A DNA stretch of 41,395 nt from Paracoccaceae bacterium (lineage in GTDB: Bacteria > Pseudomonadota > Alphaproteobacteria > Rhodobacterales > Rhodobacteraceae). Shown here piece by piece: positions 22,742-31,818 of the stretch. The position numbers and the translations under genes were made by a program. Every line of letters begins with the position of its first letter. The first letter of the stretch is position 1. The DNA lies in contig SKRW01000067.1 in the NCBI GenBank assembly GCA_007118295.1, forward strand, positions 1 to 41,395, read 5' to 3'. Under the pieces are notes generated by a model. The model saw only the letters and a program-made list of their open reading frames with translations, was not told the DNA's origin and made no database searches.

Positions 22742-23587
22742 ATGATTGATGCCCTGCCCCCCTTGCGCGATGTGATCCGCACGCATGATCTGCGCGCGAA
22801 AAAGAGTTTCGGCCAGAATTTCCTGCTGGACCTGAACCTGACCGCGCGGATTGCGCGCGCGGCGGGTGATCTGAGTGCCGCCGATGTGCTGGAGGTCGGT
22901 CCCGGTCCAGGAGGCCTGACGCGCGGGTTGCTTGCGACAGGGGCGCGGCGGGTGCTGGCGATCGAGAAGGACCCGCGTTGCCTGCCCGCACTGGCCGAGA
23001 TTGCTGCCGCCTGTCCGGGGCGGTTGCAGGTGATCGAGGGGGACGCCTTGCAGGTGGACCCGCTGGCGCATCTGACCCTGCCGATCAAGGTTGTGGCCAA
23101 CCTGCCCTATAATGTAGGCACGGAACTTCTGATCCGCTGGATGACCCCGCGCGACTGGCCGCCATTCTGGCAAAGCCTGACCCTGATGTTCCAGCGCGAG
23201 GTCGCCGACCGGATTGTCGCGCGCCCCGGATCAAAGGCCTATGGGCGACTGGCCCTGATGGTGCAATGGCGGGCCGAGGCGCGGATCGTGCTGCACCTGC
23301 CGCCCGAAGCCTTTACCCCGCCGCCCAAGGTCTCGTCGGCAGTGGTGCATATCACCCGGCTGGAGGCCCCGCGCTACCCGGCAGATGCCGCGACGCTGGA
23401 GCGGCTGGTCGCGGCAGGTTTCAACCAGCGCCGCAAGATGCTGCGCGCTTCCTTGCGCGGGCAGCACCCGGATATCGAGCGTTTGCTGCAGGGCGTGGGC
23501 ATCCCGCCCACGGCACGGGCCGAAGAGATTGATCTGGAGCGCTGGTGCAGGCTGGCACGCGCCGTGGTGCATGGGCTGGAGGGGTAG
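22742..23587 (+). CDS. rsmA: 16S rRNA (adenine1518/1519-N6)-dimethyltransferase
   Basis: [96 protein letters not shown]. Confidence 0.97.
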   Translation: MIDALPPLRDVIRTHDLRAKKSFGQNFLLDLNLTARIARAAGDLSAADVLEVGPGPGGLTRGLLATGARRVLAIEKDPRCLPALAEIAAACPGRLQVIEGDALQVDPLAHLTLPIKVVANLPYNVGTELLIRWMTPRDWPPFWQSLTLMFQREVADRIVARPGSKAYGRLALMVQWRAEARIVLHLPPEAFTPPPKVSSAVVHITRLEAPRYPADAATLERLVAAGFNQRRKMLRASLRGQHPDIERLLQGVGIPPTARAEEIDLERWCRLARAVVHGLEG

Positions 23588-23807
23588 GTCAGGCCGGGAT
23601 GACCGGGGCTGAAACGATCGCTGGTGCGACGGCCATATGTTGCGGGCGCGGGCGCGCAAACCCAGCCCATCCCTGGCGGTTATCCGGGTGCCGTGCTGCA
23701 ACGCTCCGGCCCGTTGTGAAATGCGATACCCGGACGGATGCAGATGCGGCAGGAGCATTCATTCAACCGGGATGCGTTGCTATTCAGGATGGTCTCTTGT
23801 TCCGGAC

Positions 23808-24191
23808 ATGCCGGACCGGGATGTAACGCCGCGCTCGGATGCCGGGCCGATTGCGCGGGTTGCCAAGGTGCTTGCGCATCCGGCCCATGTGCGGATCATC
23901 TGATGTCTGCTGTCGCGCTCCGGCTGTTCCGGGAGCGCGTTCGTCGATCAGGTCGGGCGGGCGCAATCGACCGTGTCCGAGCATCTGCGCTTTCTGAAAG
24001 CGCCCGCTCTGGTTGTCGGCGCGATTGAACGGCCCCGGATTTGCGATGTGCTCGTATCCTGCGGCACTGACGGCCAGATGGCCGCTGCGATGCCCCACCC
24101 AGACCGGAAAGGCGTGCCAGTCCGGTCACAACACTCAGTCAACAACACTCAGTCAGGCACGATCGGGCTGGGGCGCAGTCCGGGATGGTAG
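23808..24191 (+). pseudogene. ArsR-family (winged HTH) regulator interrupted by an in-frame TGA
   Basis: One frame reads MPDRDVTPRSDAGPIARVAKVLAHPAHVRII*CLLSRSGCSGSAFVDQVGRAQSTVSEHLRFLKAPALVVGAIERPRICDVLV...; ArsR pattern on both sides of the TGA at 23901..23903. Confidence 0.72.
24128..24155. repeat. Perfect 14-bp tandem duplication
   Basis: ACAACACTCAGTCA repeated exactly twice head to tail. Confidence 0.9.
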
Positions 24192-25138
24192 CTGCGGTAT
24201 TCCGCGCGCAGCCAGTCGGCGGCGCAGATGTCAATCTCGGACAGCCGGGTGTAGGTCATCTCGCGGACCCGCGCCGAATGCATCAGCGTGATCCGGCGTG
24301 CGACTGCCTGACGCCCGCGCGGGCTGACGGCAAAACTGTCTTCCGAGACCAGCGCCACACTCGGGCTGCCAATCATGGCGAGGCTGTGATAGCTGCCAAG
24401 CGCCTCATAGAGTGCAAGCGTGCACATATCAGTGCTGTCGCCACATTCCGCCGCGCAAGCCGCGCGCAGCGGCAGCGCCAGCGGCGCGCTCTGCAGCCAG
24501 TCGCGCAGGTCGTCCTGCGCCAGTGGCTGGCCTGCAAACTGGCGCAGCGGGTGGCCCCGCGGCAATGCCTCTGCCTCGTCCAGGGCCAGCGCGCGTGCAG
24601 TGGTCAGATGGCGCAGGCTCTCGGGAAACCACGGCTGGGCGATCAGGTCGGCATCAAAGCCGCTCTCTTGCCGGCTGACCTGAACCAGCAACGATTCGCG
24701 GCAGGCGCGCTTTTCATCATGGGCGGCAAACCCTTTTGCGACCTCGATCCCGCCCTGCATCTGCCACAGATCAAGCCAGAGGGCGGCGCGTGGCGATGTC
24801 TGCGCGGCCGCGTGCATCCAGCTTTGACCCGACAATCCGCCGGGCTGACGCAGCAGGGCAATCCGTTCGGCGCGTGGCAGATTGGTCAGATACGGTCCTT
24901 GCAGGGCAGCGGTCTTGTCGATCAGGCCCAGCAGGATCTGAGCAGCCGTATTCCCCTGCGCCGCAAGTCCGGCAAAGGCAGGCAGGGACTCCGTCTCGTC
25001 CGTGTCTAGCCACATCGACAGGGCCTGCAGGAATTCAGGGTCCTGGCTGCCCTTGACCGTATCGGCAAGAAGCGGGCTTGCGGCAAGCAACAGTACAGCA
25101 AGGCTGGCGGAGCAGATGCGCGACAGCAGGCAGGCCAT
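24149..25138 (-). CDS. Conserved hypothetical exported protein
   Basis: Signal peptide MACLLSRICSASLAVLLLAASPLLA and a long ORF; alternative upstream starts reach 25201. Confidence 0.65.
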   Translation of the reverse strand: MACLLSRICSASLAVLLLAASPLLADTVKGSQDPEFLQALSMWLDTDETESLPAFAGLAAQGNTAAQILLGLIDKTAALQGPYLTNLPRAERIALLRQPGGLSGQSWMHAAAQTSPRAALWLDLWQMQGGIEVAKGFAAHDEKRACRESLLVQVSRQESGFDADLIAQPWFPESLRHLTTARALALDEAEALPRGHPLRQFAGQPLAQDDLRDWLQSAPLALPLRAACAAECGDSTDMCTLALYEALGSYHSLAMIGSPSVALVSEDSFAVSPRGRQAVARRITLMHSARVREMTYTRLSEIDICAADWLRAEYRSYHPGLRPSPIVPD

Positions 25139-25236
25139 TCGGTTCTTCAGGACGCCTGCACACAGGCGATTGCGACTCACTCCCATAGCAACAGTATGCA
25201 ATTGCGTGCCGCGCTCAGCAAGGGCTGTTGCGGCCA

Positions 25237-25280
25237 GTCTGCGCCAGTTCAGCCGCCGGTCTGCCCCAGTTCAGTCGCCG
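25237..25280. repeat. 22-bp tandem repeat, two units
   Basis: GTCTGCGCCAGTTCAGCCGCCG / GTCTGCCCCAGTTCAGTCGCCG, 2 mismatches. Confidence 0.8.
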
Positions 25281-25318
25281 GTCGGAACCGCAGAGCGAAA
25301 CAGGCTATGGACCAAGTG

Positions 25319-25346
25319 AAAAAGCCACCCCTTCGAAAGGGGTGGC
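25319..25346 (-). terminator. Strong Rho-independent terminator, minus strand
   Basis: 10-bp perfect stem GCCACCCCTT/AAGGGGTGGC followed by TTTTT on the minus strand. Confidence 0.85.
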
Positions 25347-25416
25347 AGGCAACCCGCGCCAGCGCGGGACAGGGAGGAAAATGTTTTCGGAAAATGCACA
25401 AAAGCTTACGAAAACA
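25319..25416 (-). ncRNA. Candidate FNR-activated sRNA (~98 nt) with three hairpins
   Basis: Minus strand: hairpin ATGTTTTCG-N19-CGAAAACAT, single-stranded TTTCCTCCCTGT, hairpin CCCGCG-CTGG-CGCGGG, terminator GCCACCCCTT-TCG-AAGGGGTGGC-TTTTT. Perfect FNR box ~41 bp upstream of the inferred 5' end. Confidence 0.55.
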
Positions 25417-25450
25417 TGATTTTGAATAACATCATTTCGTGACCACAACC

Positions 25451-25464
25451 TTGATCTGGATCAA
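25451..25464. promoter_or_regulatory. FNR/FnrL-type binding site
   Basis: TTGATCTGGATCAA, perfect TTGAT-N4-ATCAA. Confidence 0.75.
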
Positions 25465-25674
25465 ATTGCCGACATCATCCTGGCTAGAGCGCGCGCGGCT
25501 GAACGTGAACAATCTGCCCAAGTTCAACTGTTTGGCATTGAATCGGAAACAACGCGGCGGCCCGTGTCGCGAATTCGGCCTCTGCCGCTTGCGCAGTGTC
25601 AACACGCCTCTTTGAACCGGTCGCGGATTTGTCTAGGCTGCACGCCAGTGCAATGATCAAGGCTGCAGGTGCGT

Positions 25675-26613
25675 ATGGCAGACAAGAGCGACATCTTTCA
25701 CGAGATCGACCTGACCCGCGCCCAGACCGAAGCCGAATGGCTGGCCCGTCTGGACGAGATTGGCGACGAGTTGGGCGCTTTCACATCGCTGGGTGCGCAT
25801 CATGCCTCATTCTTTGCGGATGGCGGCGACACGCTTCTTGTCAGCTTTGAACAGGTCAGCGACATTCGCACTGCGCGCGCCGACCAGCGCCCGCATGGCC
25901 TGTCGGTCGCAATGCGCCATGGCTGGTCGAACCTGACGCTTCTGGCGCGCGCGCCGCGCTGGTATCGCGACGCGGAAGTGCTGGATTTCTTCGACGCGCA
26001 GATCGACGCGTCCTTTTTCGACAGTTTCGCGCGTGTGCTGTTCTATGGGGCGGGCATGGCGGGCTATGCGGCCTGCACCTTCAGTCTGGCGGCCCCCAGT
26101 GCGACCGTGCTGGCCATCGCCCCGCAGGCCACACTCGACCCCGAAATCGCGCCATGGGAACGGCGCTTTCGCTTCGGGCGGCGGTTCGATTTCCGCGCGC
26201 GGTTCGGCTATGCTCCGGCGATGCTGGAAGGCGCGCGCAATGCCTTTATCGTCTATGACCCGACGCAGCGCGGTGACGCGATGCACGCGACCCTTTACCG
26301 CCAGCCCTTTGTCACGCTGTTGCGCAGCCCCGCGCTGGGGCGCTCGACCGTTGCCGGGCTGGACCGGATCGGCGCGCTTGATACGCTGATCGAGACGGCA
26401 GCGCGGGGCCGCATGACACCTGCGCGCTTTCATGACCTGATGCGCAAGCGGCGTCAGGATGCGGCCTATCTGGATGCGCTGGTCAAACGCACTGCGCGCA
26501 CGGGTCATCCGGCCCTGACCGTGGTCGCCGCCAAAGCAGCGATGGCGCAAGGGGGCCGTGCGGGCAAGCTGCGCAAACGCCTGCGTCAGGCCGAGGCAGA
26601 ACTGGCCGACTGA
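25675..26613 (+). CDS. Conserved hypothetical protein
   Basis: Long ORF with alpha/beta-fold-like region (FARVLFYGAGMAGYAACTFSLAAPSATVLAIAPQATLDPE); no confident family assignment. Confidence 0.7.
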   Translation: MADKSDIFHEIDLTRAQTEAEWLARLDEIGDELGAFTSLGAHHASFFADGGDTLLVSFEQVSDIRTARADQRPHGLSVAMRHGWSNLTLLARAPRWYRDAEVLDFFDAQIDASFFDSFARVLFYGAGMAGYAACTFSLAAPSATVLAIAPQATLDPEIAPWERRFRFGRRFDFRARFGYAPAMLEGARNAFIVYDPTQRGDAMHATLYRQPFVTLLRSPALGRSTVAGLDRIGALDTLIETAARGRMTPARFHDLMRKRRQDAAYLDALVKRTARTGHPALTVVAAKAAMAQGGRAGKLRKRLRQAEAELAD

Positions 26614-26865
26614 CCTGAACGCCGCCTTGGCAAGTTGGGACACAGGTGCGGACGGATCGCGCCTGCGCCTCGATTACAACCCTGTCCCTTTATCTGGCCT
26701 CTGGCGCAGTTGGGGGTCACGTTGCCGCAAGCGGGCATTATTGGTGAGTATGATCGCGGGCTAATGCGCGACATAACTTGATTACCCCGACAAATCAGGC
26801 AAGTTTGCTCTGGCACGACAGACGGTCGGGAAATGGCCGGGTTACAGGGAAAGTTTTGGCAGGCC

Positions 26866-28467
26866 ATGGAGTTTGACTATGTCATCATTGGCGGTGGCTC
26901 TGCCGGTTGCGTGCTGGCCAACCGACTGTCCGAAGACCCCGGCACACAAGTCTGCCTGATCGAGGCTGGTGGCGAGGGGCGCGCCTTCATGGTGCGTGCC
27001 CCGGCCATGGTGGCGGCCATGATCTCGGGTCGGCCCAGAATCAACAACTGGGCGCTGTGGACAACACCGCAGCCGGGGCTGGGCGGTCGCCGCGCGTTCC
27101 AGCCACGGGGGCGCGGGCTGGGTGGGTCGTCCGCGATCAATGCGATGCTGTATATCCGGGGCCATCCGTCCGACTATGACGGATGGGCCGATGCCGGTGC
27201 CGAAGGCTGGGATTGGCAATCCGTCCTGCCGTGGTTCCTCAAGGCTGAAGGCAACATGCGCGGCGCGTCGGCATGGCATGGGGCCGACGGTCCGCTACAG
27301 GTGTCGGACCAGCGCCAGCCCGCCGCGATAACCCGCGCCTTTGTCGAGGCCTGCTCCGAGAACCAGATCCCGGAGAACGCCGATTTCAACGGAGAAGCAC
27401 AGGACGGCGCGGGTCTGTATCAGGTGACCCAGTTCCACACAGGCCCGCAAAAGGGAGAGCGCTGTTCAGCAGCGGCGGCCTATGTGCACCCGGTCATGAT
27501 GCGGCCCAACCTGACCGTGCTGACCCGCGCGCGCGCCGAACGTCTGACCCTGCAAGAACAGCGCGCCACAGGTGTGATGATCCGCCACCGTGGCCGCAGG
27601 CGGCATATCCGCGCGCGGCGCGAGGTGATCCTGTCAGCGGGGGCTTTCGCCTCGCCGCATCTGCTGATGCTGTCGGGCATCGGCCCTGCCGAGGAATTGC
27701 GCGCCCATGGCATCGACGTGGCGCAGGATCTGCCCGGTGTCGGACAAAACCTGCAGGATCATCTGGATTACATCCTGTCCTATGTCTCGCTCCGCGCCGA
27801 TGTGGTGGGGTTCAATCCGGCGGGGCTGATGCGTCTGGCACGCGCCGGACTGGACTGGCGCCACAGTGGCGAGGGGCTGTTCGCGTCGCCCATGGCCGAG
27901 GGCTGCGCCTTTCTGCGCTCGGACCCCGCATGCGACAAGCCGGATCTGCAGTTGCATTTCGTGATCGGCATCGTCGATCAGCACATGCGCAAGATTCATC
28001 TGGCGAATGGTTACTCCTGCCATGTCTGCCTGCTCCGGCCACATTCGCGGGGCAGCGTGGGGCTGAGCAGCGCCAATCCGTCCGCCCCGCCGCGTATTGA
28101 TCCCGCCTATCTGTCCGACCCCCGCGATCTGCAGCACATGATGCAGGGGGCCCGGATGATGGAGCGGATCCTTGAAAGCCCCGCGCTGGCACCATGGCGC
28201 GGGCGCAGGCTGTATCCGCATGATGGTTCGGACACGGCACTGCAAGCAGATATCCGCGCCCGCGCCGACACGATCTATCATCCAGTAGGGACCTGCCGCA
28301 TGGGGCGGGATGACATGGCTGTGACTGACCCGCAGTTGCGCGTTCATGGTATTGACGGGCTGCGCGTGGTCGATGCCAGTGTGATGCCCGGCCTGATTGG
28401 CGGCAACACCAACGCCCCCACGATCATGATCGCCGAACGCGCTGCCGATCTTATCCGCAGGGGCTGA
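26866..28467 (+). CDS. GMC-family FAD-dependent oxidoreductase (choline/alcohol dehydrogenase-like)
   Basis: [107 protein letters not shown]. Confidence 0.95.
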   Translation: MEFDYVIIGGGSAGCVLANRLSEDPGTQVCLIEAGGEGRAFMVRAPAMVAAMISGRPRINNWALWTTPQPGLGGRRAFQPRGRGLGGSSAINAMLYIRGHPSDYDGWADAGAEGWDWQSVLPWFLKAEGNMRGASAWHGADGPLQVSDQRQPAAITRAFVEACSENQIPENADFNGEAQDGAGLYQVTQFHTGPQKGERCSAAAAYVHPVMMRPNLTVLTRARAERLTLQEQRATGVMIRHRGRRRHIRARREVILSAGAFASPHLLMLSGIGPAEELRAHGIDVAQDLPGVGQNLQDHLDYILSYVSLRADVVGFNPAGLMRLARAGLDWRHSGEGLFASPMAEGCAFLRSDPACDKPDLQLHFVIGIVDQHMRKIHLANGYSCHVCLLRPHSRGSVGLSSANPSAPPRIDPAYLSDPRDLQHMMQGARMMERILESPALAPWRGRRLYPHDGSDTALQADIRARADTIYHPVGTCRMGRDDMAVTDPQLRVHGIDGLRVVDASVMPGLIGGNTNAPTIMIAERAADLIRRG

Positions 28468-28574
28468 CACCAGCGGCGCGCGTCTGGGCTGTCGGACCAT
28501 GCGGCGCGGATTGCGGGCCATCAGCGCAGAATCCGTCTGGAACTGCGCGCGCTGTTTCGTGTAGGACATGGCGC

Positions 28575-29624
28575 ATGACAACACGCCTCACCCTGCCCCG
28601 CCCCGATGACTGGCATCTGCACCTGCGCGATGGCGCCATGCTGGCCGGTATCGCGCCCGAGAGTGCGCGCCATTTCGCCCGCGCGATCATCATGCCCAAT
28701 CTGGTGCCCCCCGTCGTGACCGGGCGCGAGGCGCAAGCCTATCGTGACCGGATTCTGGCGGTGACAGGTGCGGGATTCACCCCGCTCATGACGCTCTATC
28801 TGACCGAGGCGACCGACCCCGCCGATGTCGTGGCGGCGCATCGCGACGGAATCATCACGGCGGTCAAGCTCTACCCGGCGGGGGCCACGACCAATTCGGC
28901 CTCGGGCGTGCGCGATTTCGACCGGGTGCGCGGTGTGCTCGACGCGATGGCCGAGGCGGGCATTCCGCTGCTGTGCCACGGCGAAGTGACCGACCCCGAG
29001 ATCGACATTTTCGACCGCGAGGCCGTGTTCATCGACCGGGTGCTGGACCCGATCCGCCGCCGCACACCAGAGCTGCGCGTGGTGATGGAACATATCACCA
29101 CCTTAGATGCTGTTGCCTATGTGCGCAGCCAGCCCGAGCGGTTGGGGGCCACGATCACCACGCATCATCTGGTGATCAACCGCAATCATATCCTCGTAGG
29201 CGGTATCAGGCCGCATTACTACTGCCTGCCCGTGGCGAAGCGCGAGACGCACCGTCTGGCGCTGGTTGAGGCCGCAACGTCAGGCGATGCGCGGTTCTTC
29301 CTTGGCACGGACAGTGCACCCCATGCCGATGACGCCAAGGAATCCGCCTGTGGCTGTGCCGGGTGCTTTACCGCGACGAACACCATGTCGGTTCTGGCGC
29401 AGGTGTTCGATCAGGCAGGCGCGCTTGACCGGCTGGACGGGTTCGTGTCGCGCAACGGGGCCGCATTTTACGGCCTGCCCGTGAATGAGGACACTCTGAC
29501 ACTGGAAAAGACCGACAGCCGCGTGACCTATCCTGCCCGGATCGAGACCGGCGCGGGTCCGGTGACCGTGTTTGACCCCGGCTTCCCGCTCTACTGGCAG
29601 GTCGCCCAAGACGCACGATCCTAG
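28575..29624 (+). CDS. pyrC: Dihydroorotase
   Basis: [62 protein letters not shown]. Confidence 0.97.
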   Translation: MTTRLTLPRPDDWHLHLRDGAMLAGIAPESARHFARAIIMPNLVPPVVTGREAQAYRDRILAVTGAGFTPLMTLYLTEATDPADVVAAHRDGIITAVKLYPAGATTNSASGVRDFDRVRGVLDAMAEAGIPLLCHGEVTDPEIDIFDREAVFIDRVLDPIRRRTPELRVVMEHITTLDAVAYVRSQPERLGATITTHHLVINRNHILVGGIRPHYYCLPVAKRETHRLALVEAATSGDARFFLGTDSAPHADDAKESACGCAGCFTATNTMSVLAQVFDQAGALDRLDGFVSRNGAAFYGLPVNEDTLTLEKTDSRVTYPARIETGAGPVTVFDPGFPLYWQVAQDARS

Positions 29625-29695
29625 CTCCCGCTTCATCTTGCCAAAAATACTCCACTTCCCGGCCCGCCCACAAGCCAGACGCCCAAGAGGACAGC

Positions 29696-30367
29696 ATGAT
29701 CCCTGCCACCTATCCTGACCGCGCCACCGTGGCCCGCCTGACGGCGCGGATGCTGCTGGATATCAAGGCCGTGCATTTCAATGCGACCGAGCCTTTCACC
29801 TTTGCCAGCGGGCTGCGCGCGCCCACCTATATCGACTGTCGCAAGCTGATCAGCTTTCCGCGCATCCGCTCCAGCCTGATGGATTTCCTGACCTGCCGGG
29901 TGATGGAAGATGCAGGGTTTGAGGCGTTTGACAATATCGCGGGCGGCGAAACGGCGGGCATTCCCTTTGCAGCCCTTGTGGCCGAACGCATGGCCCTGCC
30001 GATGACCTATGTGCGCAAGAAGCCCAAGGGCTACGGGCGCAATGCCCGGATCGAGGGCGCGATGGCGCCGGGCCAGCGCGTGCTGCTGGTCGAGGATCTG
30101 ACCACCGATGGCGGATCGAAACTCAGCTTCGTCGATGCGATCCGCGAGACGGGTGCAGAATGTGGGCATACGGCCGTGATCTTCTATTACGGCATCTTCC
30201 CCGAAACCGAGCCGCGCCTGGCCGAACATGGGGTCAGGTTGCACTATCTGTGCACATGGTGGGATGTGCTGGCCGAAGCCCGGCGCGGTCAGGATTTCGA
30301 GACGGCCACGCTGGACGCGGTCGAGGCGTTCTTGCGCGCACCGCGTGACTGGGGCGCCGGGCTCTGA
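29696..30367 (+). CDS. pyrE: Orotate phosphoribosyltransferase
   Basis: [69 protein letters not shown]. Confidence 0.96.
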   Translation: MIPATYPDRATVARLTARMLLDIKAVHFNATEPFTFASGLRAPTYIDCRKLISFPRIRSSLMDFLTCRVMEDAGFEAFDNIAGGETAGIPFAALVAERMALPMTYVRKKPKGYGRNARIEGAMAPGQRVLLVEDLTTDGGSKLSFVDAIRETGAECGHTAVIFYYGIFPETEPRLAEHGVRLHYLCTWWDVLAEARRGQDFETATLDAVEAFLRAPRDWGAGL

Positions 30368-30370
30368 TCT

Positions 30371-30445
30371 GTAGGGTGGGTGCTCTGTACCCACCGGCTG
30401 TTTCGGATGGCCACGGGCGGGTGGTGGGTTAATCACCCACCCTAC
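30371..30445. repeat. 75-bp composite palindrome (REP/MITE-like)
   Basis: Outer arms GTAGGGTGGGT...ACCCACCCTAC; inner hairpins GGTGGGT-gctctgt-ACCCACC and GGTGGGT-taatc-ACCCACC. Confidence 0.85.
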
Positions 30446-31818
30446 GACCCAGCCCCGCTGTCCTTCCCGAATTCCAGCCAGATCCCGTCTTTCGCCCGCA
30501 CAGTCAGTTGCGCCACGGGCACAGGCACCCGACCAGCGACAGGCGTCACCTGCCAGTCGCACAATATCCTCGCAAGGATCAGCACCGCTTCGGCCATCGC
30601 AAACCCGGCCCCCGGACAGACTCGCGGCCCCGCCGAAAACGGCAGATACGCGTCGCGGGCGCAAGCGCGCGTGCCCTCTTGCTGCCAGCGCTCGGGGCGG
30701 AATTCGTGCGGATCGTCCCAGATATGTTCATTGCGCCCCATATGCCAGGGCGAGACAATCACCTGCGCGCCCTGCCCCAGTTTGCGCCCGCGGAATGTCT
30801 CGGGGCCAGCCGTCTCGCGCACCAGCATCGGCACGGGCGGGTAGAGCCGCAGCGCCTCACGGAATGTGTCGCGGATCAGGGGCAACTGGCGCAGCAGGCC
30901 GAATTCGGGCGCAGCCCCGCCCAGATGCGGGCGCAGGACCTGCGCCTCGCTGCGCAGGCGCACCTGCCAGTCGGGATGGGTGGCAATCAGATACAGCGCC
31001 CAGGCCAGCGCCGAGGCGCTGGTTTCATGCCCCGCCAGAAAGAAGATGGCGACCTGATCGACCATTTCTTCGGTGCTGAATGTCGCGCCCGTTTCGGGGT
31101 CGCGTGTCGTCATGATCTTGGTGGCCAGATCATCAGGGGCGGTTCCGGCCTCGATCTGCGCCATGCGCGCCGCTGTCATCTGTGTGATCAGCGTGCGGAT
31201 ATGCGCAGCGGTTTCGCGCGTCTGGCGGGGGAAGTAGCGCGGCACCCAGTCGGGCAGCGGGATCAGGGCCGCGATGTTCAGGATCGGGCTGGAGCGTTGA
31301 TGCGCGCGAAAGCCGCGATAGACATCGCTTGCAGTCGTATCCTCGATCGGGACCGAAAAGAGCGTGCGGAAGATCACATCCGCGGCGGCGTGGCTCATCA
31401 CCTCTTCGACCTCGGCCTCACCGGGGTGCAGGCGGGTGGCCATCGCTTCGGACGCGGCCCACATGGCCGGAAAGGTATCGCGCAGCCGCCCCCCCTCAAA
31501 GGCCGGGTCGATCATGCGCCGCTGGCGCGCCCAAGTCGCGCCATTCGTGACAAAGACCGAATTGCCCAGCAGCAGCCGCAACCCTTCGCGCACGCGCCCG
31601 GATTTCGGAAAATCCTGAGGCCGGTCCTGCAACACCAGCCGCACCAGATCGGGCGTGTTGACCATGACCGACTGCAGAAAGGGCAGTTTCACTTCGGCCA
31701 TCTTGGCGCGGTACAGGCGCGCGGGCTGGGTCGACAGGATATCGCGCCGGAACATCGCCAGATGCCGCCAGAGCGGCACCCGGTCGGGGCGATGGTCGGG
31801 CATGGGTGGGCGCGTCAC
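30442..31818 (-). CDS. Cytochrome P450
   Basis: I-helix FLAGHETSASALAW, K-helix EALRLYPPVPMLVRE, heme loop FSAGPRVCPGAGFAMAE. Confidence 0.96.
   Translation of the reverse strand: MTRPPMPDHRPDRVPLWRHLAMFRRDILSTQPARLYRAKMAEVKLPFLQSVMVNTPDLVRLVLQDRPQDFPKSGRVREGLRLLLGNSVFVTNGATWARQRRMIDPAFEGGRLRDTFPAMWAASEAMATRLHPGEAEVEEVMSHAAADVIFRTLFSVPIEDTTASDVYRGFRAHQRSSPILNIAALIPLPDWVPRYFPRQTRETAAHIRTLITQMTAARMAQIEAGTAPDDLATKIMTTRDPETGATFSTEEMVDQVAIFFLAGHETSASALAWALYLIATHPDWQVRLRSEAQVLRPHLGGAAPEFGLLRQLPLIRDTFREALRLYPPVPMLVRETAGPETFRGRKLGQGAQVIVSPWHMGRNEHIWDDPHEFRPERWQQEGTRACARDAYLPFSAGPRVCPGAGFAMAEAVLILARILCDWQVTPVAGRVPVPVAQLTVRAKDGIWLEFGKDSGAGS

Noticed and set aside
23901-23903. Selenocysteine (UGA) decoding in the ArsR-like gene
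   Set aside because: No SECIS-like argument, and the position is normally Arg in ArsR proteins; a nonsense mutation is simpler.
25372-25419. 12-codon plus-strand ORF MFSENAQKLTKT with a GGGAGG SD
   Set aside because: Overlaps the minus-strand sRNA candidate; the SD-like sequence is the complement of its CCUCCCU segment, and the FNR box/terminator geometry fits the minus strand better. No plus-strand terminator or downstream gene supports a leader peptide.
26776-26803. TTGATTACCCCGACAAATCAGG upstream of the GMC oxidoreductase as an FNR or dyad operator
   Set aside because: Half-sites are imperfect and the spacing does not match FNR; too weak to claim.
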